Shown here piece after piece: positions 51,884-54,560 of a stretch of 54,560 nt of DNA. The DNA is from Cupriavidus basilensis OR16. GTDB taxonomy: Bacteria; Pseudomonadota; Gammaproteobacteria; Burkholderiales; Burkholderiaceae. Every line of letters starts with the position of its first letter. Position 1 is the first letter of the stretch. The position numbers and the translations under genes are program-made. The DNA lies in contig NZ_AHJE01000051.1 of NCBI RefSeq assembly GCF_000243095.1, forward strand, positions 1 through 54,560, read 5' to 3'. The notes below the pieces were generated by a model. The model saw only the letters and a list, made by a program, of their open reading frames with translations, was not told the DNA's origin and did not search any database.

Positions 51884-52651
51884 ATGCCTATCCACTCGAT
51901 CGAGCCGCAACGCCTGTATCGCCAGATCAGTGCGCAGTTGCGCGCGTTGATCCAGGCCGGTGAGTTTCCGGTGGGTTCGCGCCTGCCGGCGGAGCGGGAT
52001 TTGTCGGTGCAACTCGGCGTGAGCCGCCCGTCGCTGCGCGAGGCGCTGATCGCGCTTGAGGTCGAGGGCTATATCGAAGTGCGCATGGGCTCCGGCATCT
52101 ATGTGTGCGAGCCGCCGTCATCCGTTGACGCGGGCTTTGACCTGTCCGGCGAGGAAGGGCCGCTCGAGCTGATCCGCGCCCGTGCGCTGGTGGAGGGCGA
52201 GGTCGCCGCGCTGGCGGCCAGGAGCGGGCGCAAGGCCCAGTTCGACGCGATCGAGGAGGCCATCGCGCAGATGGCCGATGAAGCCGCCGCCGGCATCAAG
52301 CCGCTCGATGCGGATCGCCTGTTCCATGTGCGGGTGGCGCAGGCCACCGGCAACAGCGTGCTGGTGGGCGTGGTGCGCAGGCTTTTCGACCTGCGGCTGG
52401 GGCCGCTGTTCGATCAGCTGAACAGTCACTTCGAGACGCCCGAGGTATGGGCCCAGGCCATCGCCGAGCATCGCGAAGTGCTGGCGGCGCTGCGCGGCAA
52501 GGATCCGGAGCTGGCACGCGCGGTCATGCAGCGGCATATGGATATCGCCTACCGTCGCCTGACCTCCAGCCTGACCCGCGCGCGCAAGCGCGCCGCCGGC
52601 ACGCCAGGTGCCGCGCTGCGTGCCAGGAAGGCGTCCTCAGGGGCGCCATGA
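51884..52651 (+). CDS. GntR-family transcriptional regulator, FadR subfamily
   Basis: The 255-residue protein has an N-terminal winged helix (RLYRQISAQLRALIQAGEFP; GSRLPAERDLSVQLGVSRPS; LREALIALEVEGYIEVRMGS) and a helical FCD effector domain with metal/ligand His residues (DADRLFHVRVAQ; HREVLAAL; MQRHMDIAYRR). Start 51884 (MPIHSIEPQRLYRQ) was chosen because the 41 residues before it, from 51761, show no similarity. It is divergent from the dehydratase-transporter locus and probably represses it until a sugar acid binds; the palindrome at 51733 is the likely operator. Confidence 0.88.
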   Translation: MPIHSIEPQRLYRQISAQLRALIQAGEFPVGSRLPAERDLSVQLGVSRPSLREALIALEVEGYIEVRMGSGIYVCEPPSSVDAGFDLSGEEGPLELIRARALVEGEVAALAARSGRKAQFDAIEEAIAQMADEAAAGIKPLDADRLFHVRVAQATGNSVLVGVVRRLFDLRLGPLFDQLNSHFETPEVWAQAIAEHREVLAALRGKDPELARAVMQRHMDIAYRRLTSSLTRARKRAAGTPGAALRARKASSGAP

Positions 52652-52715
52652 AAGGCCTCGCGCCGACCGGCTTTGCTACACTTGGCCGATTCCCCCCAAT
52701 TTCACCCGGATCCGC

Positions 52716-54383
<1,668 letters not shown>

Positions 54384-54410
54384 GGGGATTTTTTTGGGGG
54401 GGGCTTTGAA

Positions 54411-54446
54411 CTGCAACTGCAACTGCAACTGCAACTTCAGCTGCAA
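54411..54446 (+). repeat. Hexanucleotide CTGCAA tandem repeat after ettA
   Basis: Four perfect CTGCAA units (54411-54434), one variant unit and a fifth perfect unit follow the ettA stop in a short non-coding tail. No clear terminator is visible before the window ends. Confidence 0.8.
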
Positions 54447-54560
54447 CGGCTTAAGGTCAAAGGCAACTTCAACGGCAGTTTCACCCCCCCTGCGGGGCGG
54501 CGACCTACTTTCTTGTCTCGCGGCGTGTGTCAAGGTAGTTGTCGCCTCAGCCGTTACGCT

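Overview
The window is GC-rich DNA from a Gram-negative betaproteobacterium, most likely Burkholderiaceae of the Cupriavidus/Ralstonia type. This rests on gene order: an mla lipid-transport operon, then ibaG-murA, a near-complete his operon carrying marC, a DUF4870 gene, a HIT gene and tatABC, then a petABC bc1 operon followed by sspA-sspB. It also rests on a short-form HisG and on general sequence character. I assign no species.

Layout. 1-5.6 kb: end of mlaF, mlaE-mlaD-mlaA-mlaC-mlaB (maintenance of outer-membrane lipid asymmetry) and an ABC-2 exporter pair. 5.7-18 kb: ibaG, murA, hisG-D-C-B, marC, hisH-A-F-I-E, a DUF4870 protein, HinT, TatABC. 18.2-26.7 kb: porin, a DegQ-type protease, NIF3 protein, MscL, bc1 complex, SspA, SspB. 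26.78 kb: tRNA-Thr(TGT). 26.84-42.0 kb: an integrated genomic island of about 15.2 kb. 42.2-54.4 kb: core-type genes again (GH114 lipoprotein, NERD/UvrD helicase, YgjP-like metalloprotein, a small zinc-ribbon protein ending in seven histidines, a sugar ABC transporter locus with a sugar-acid dehydratase and a FadR-type regulator, and the ABC-F factor EttA).

The island is the most interesting part. It lies between the 3' end of the tRNA gene and an imperfect copy of that end, and repeats of TGGGGGCAT type, probably integrase arm sites, lie near both ends. It has three parts: (i) a tyrosine integrase; (ii) a P4-like satellite backbone on the minus strand (AlpA-type regulator, a coiled-coil protein, two small zinc proteins of which one is Ogr/Delta-like, two small genes, a large primase-helicase), with an iteron/AT-rich candidate origin and a leader whose segments can form alternative pairings; (iii) cargo: a small P-loop gene pair and a retron. 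The retron has a recognisable msr-msd RNA, an Ec86/St85-type nucleoside-deoxyribosyltransferase-like effector and a reverse transcriptase. Directly downstream in the same orientation is an OLD-family ATPase/TOPRIM nuclease, so this may be a retron with two effector-type genes.

Both toxic-type components are broken while the reverse transcriptase is intact. The effector is shifted out of frame by a perfect 16-bp tandem duplication. The OLD gene has a 1-base frameshift and an internally deleted IS3-family element with a 4-bp target duplication. Removing these lesions restores proteins of about 310 and 649 residues. Another decayed locus lies at 50.4 kb, where the dehydratase is joined to the Walker A motif of the transporter ATPase by a deletion.
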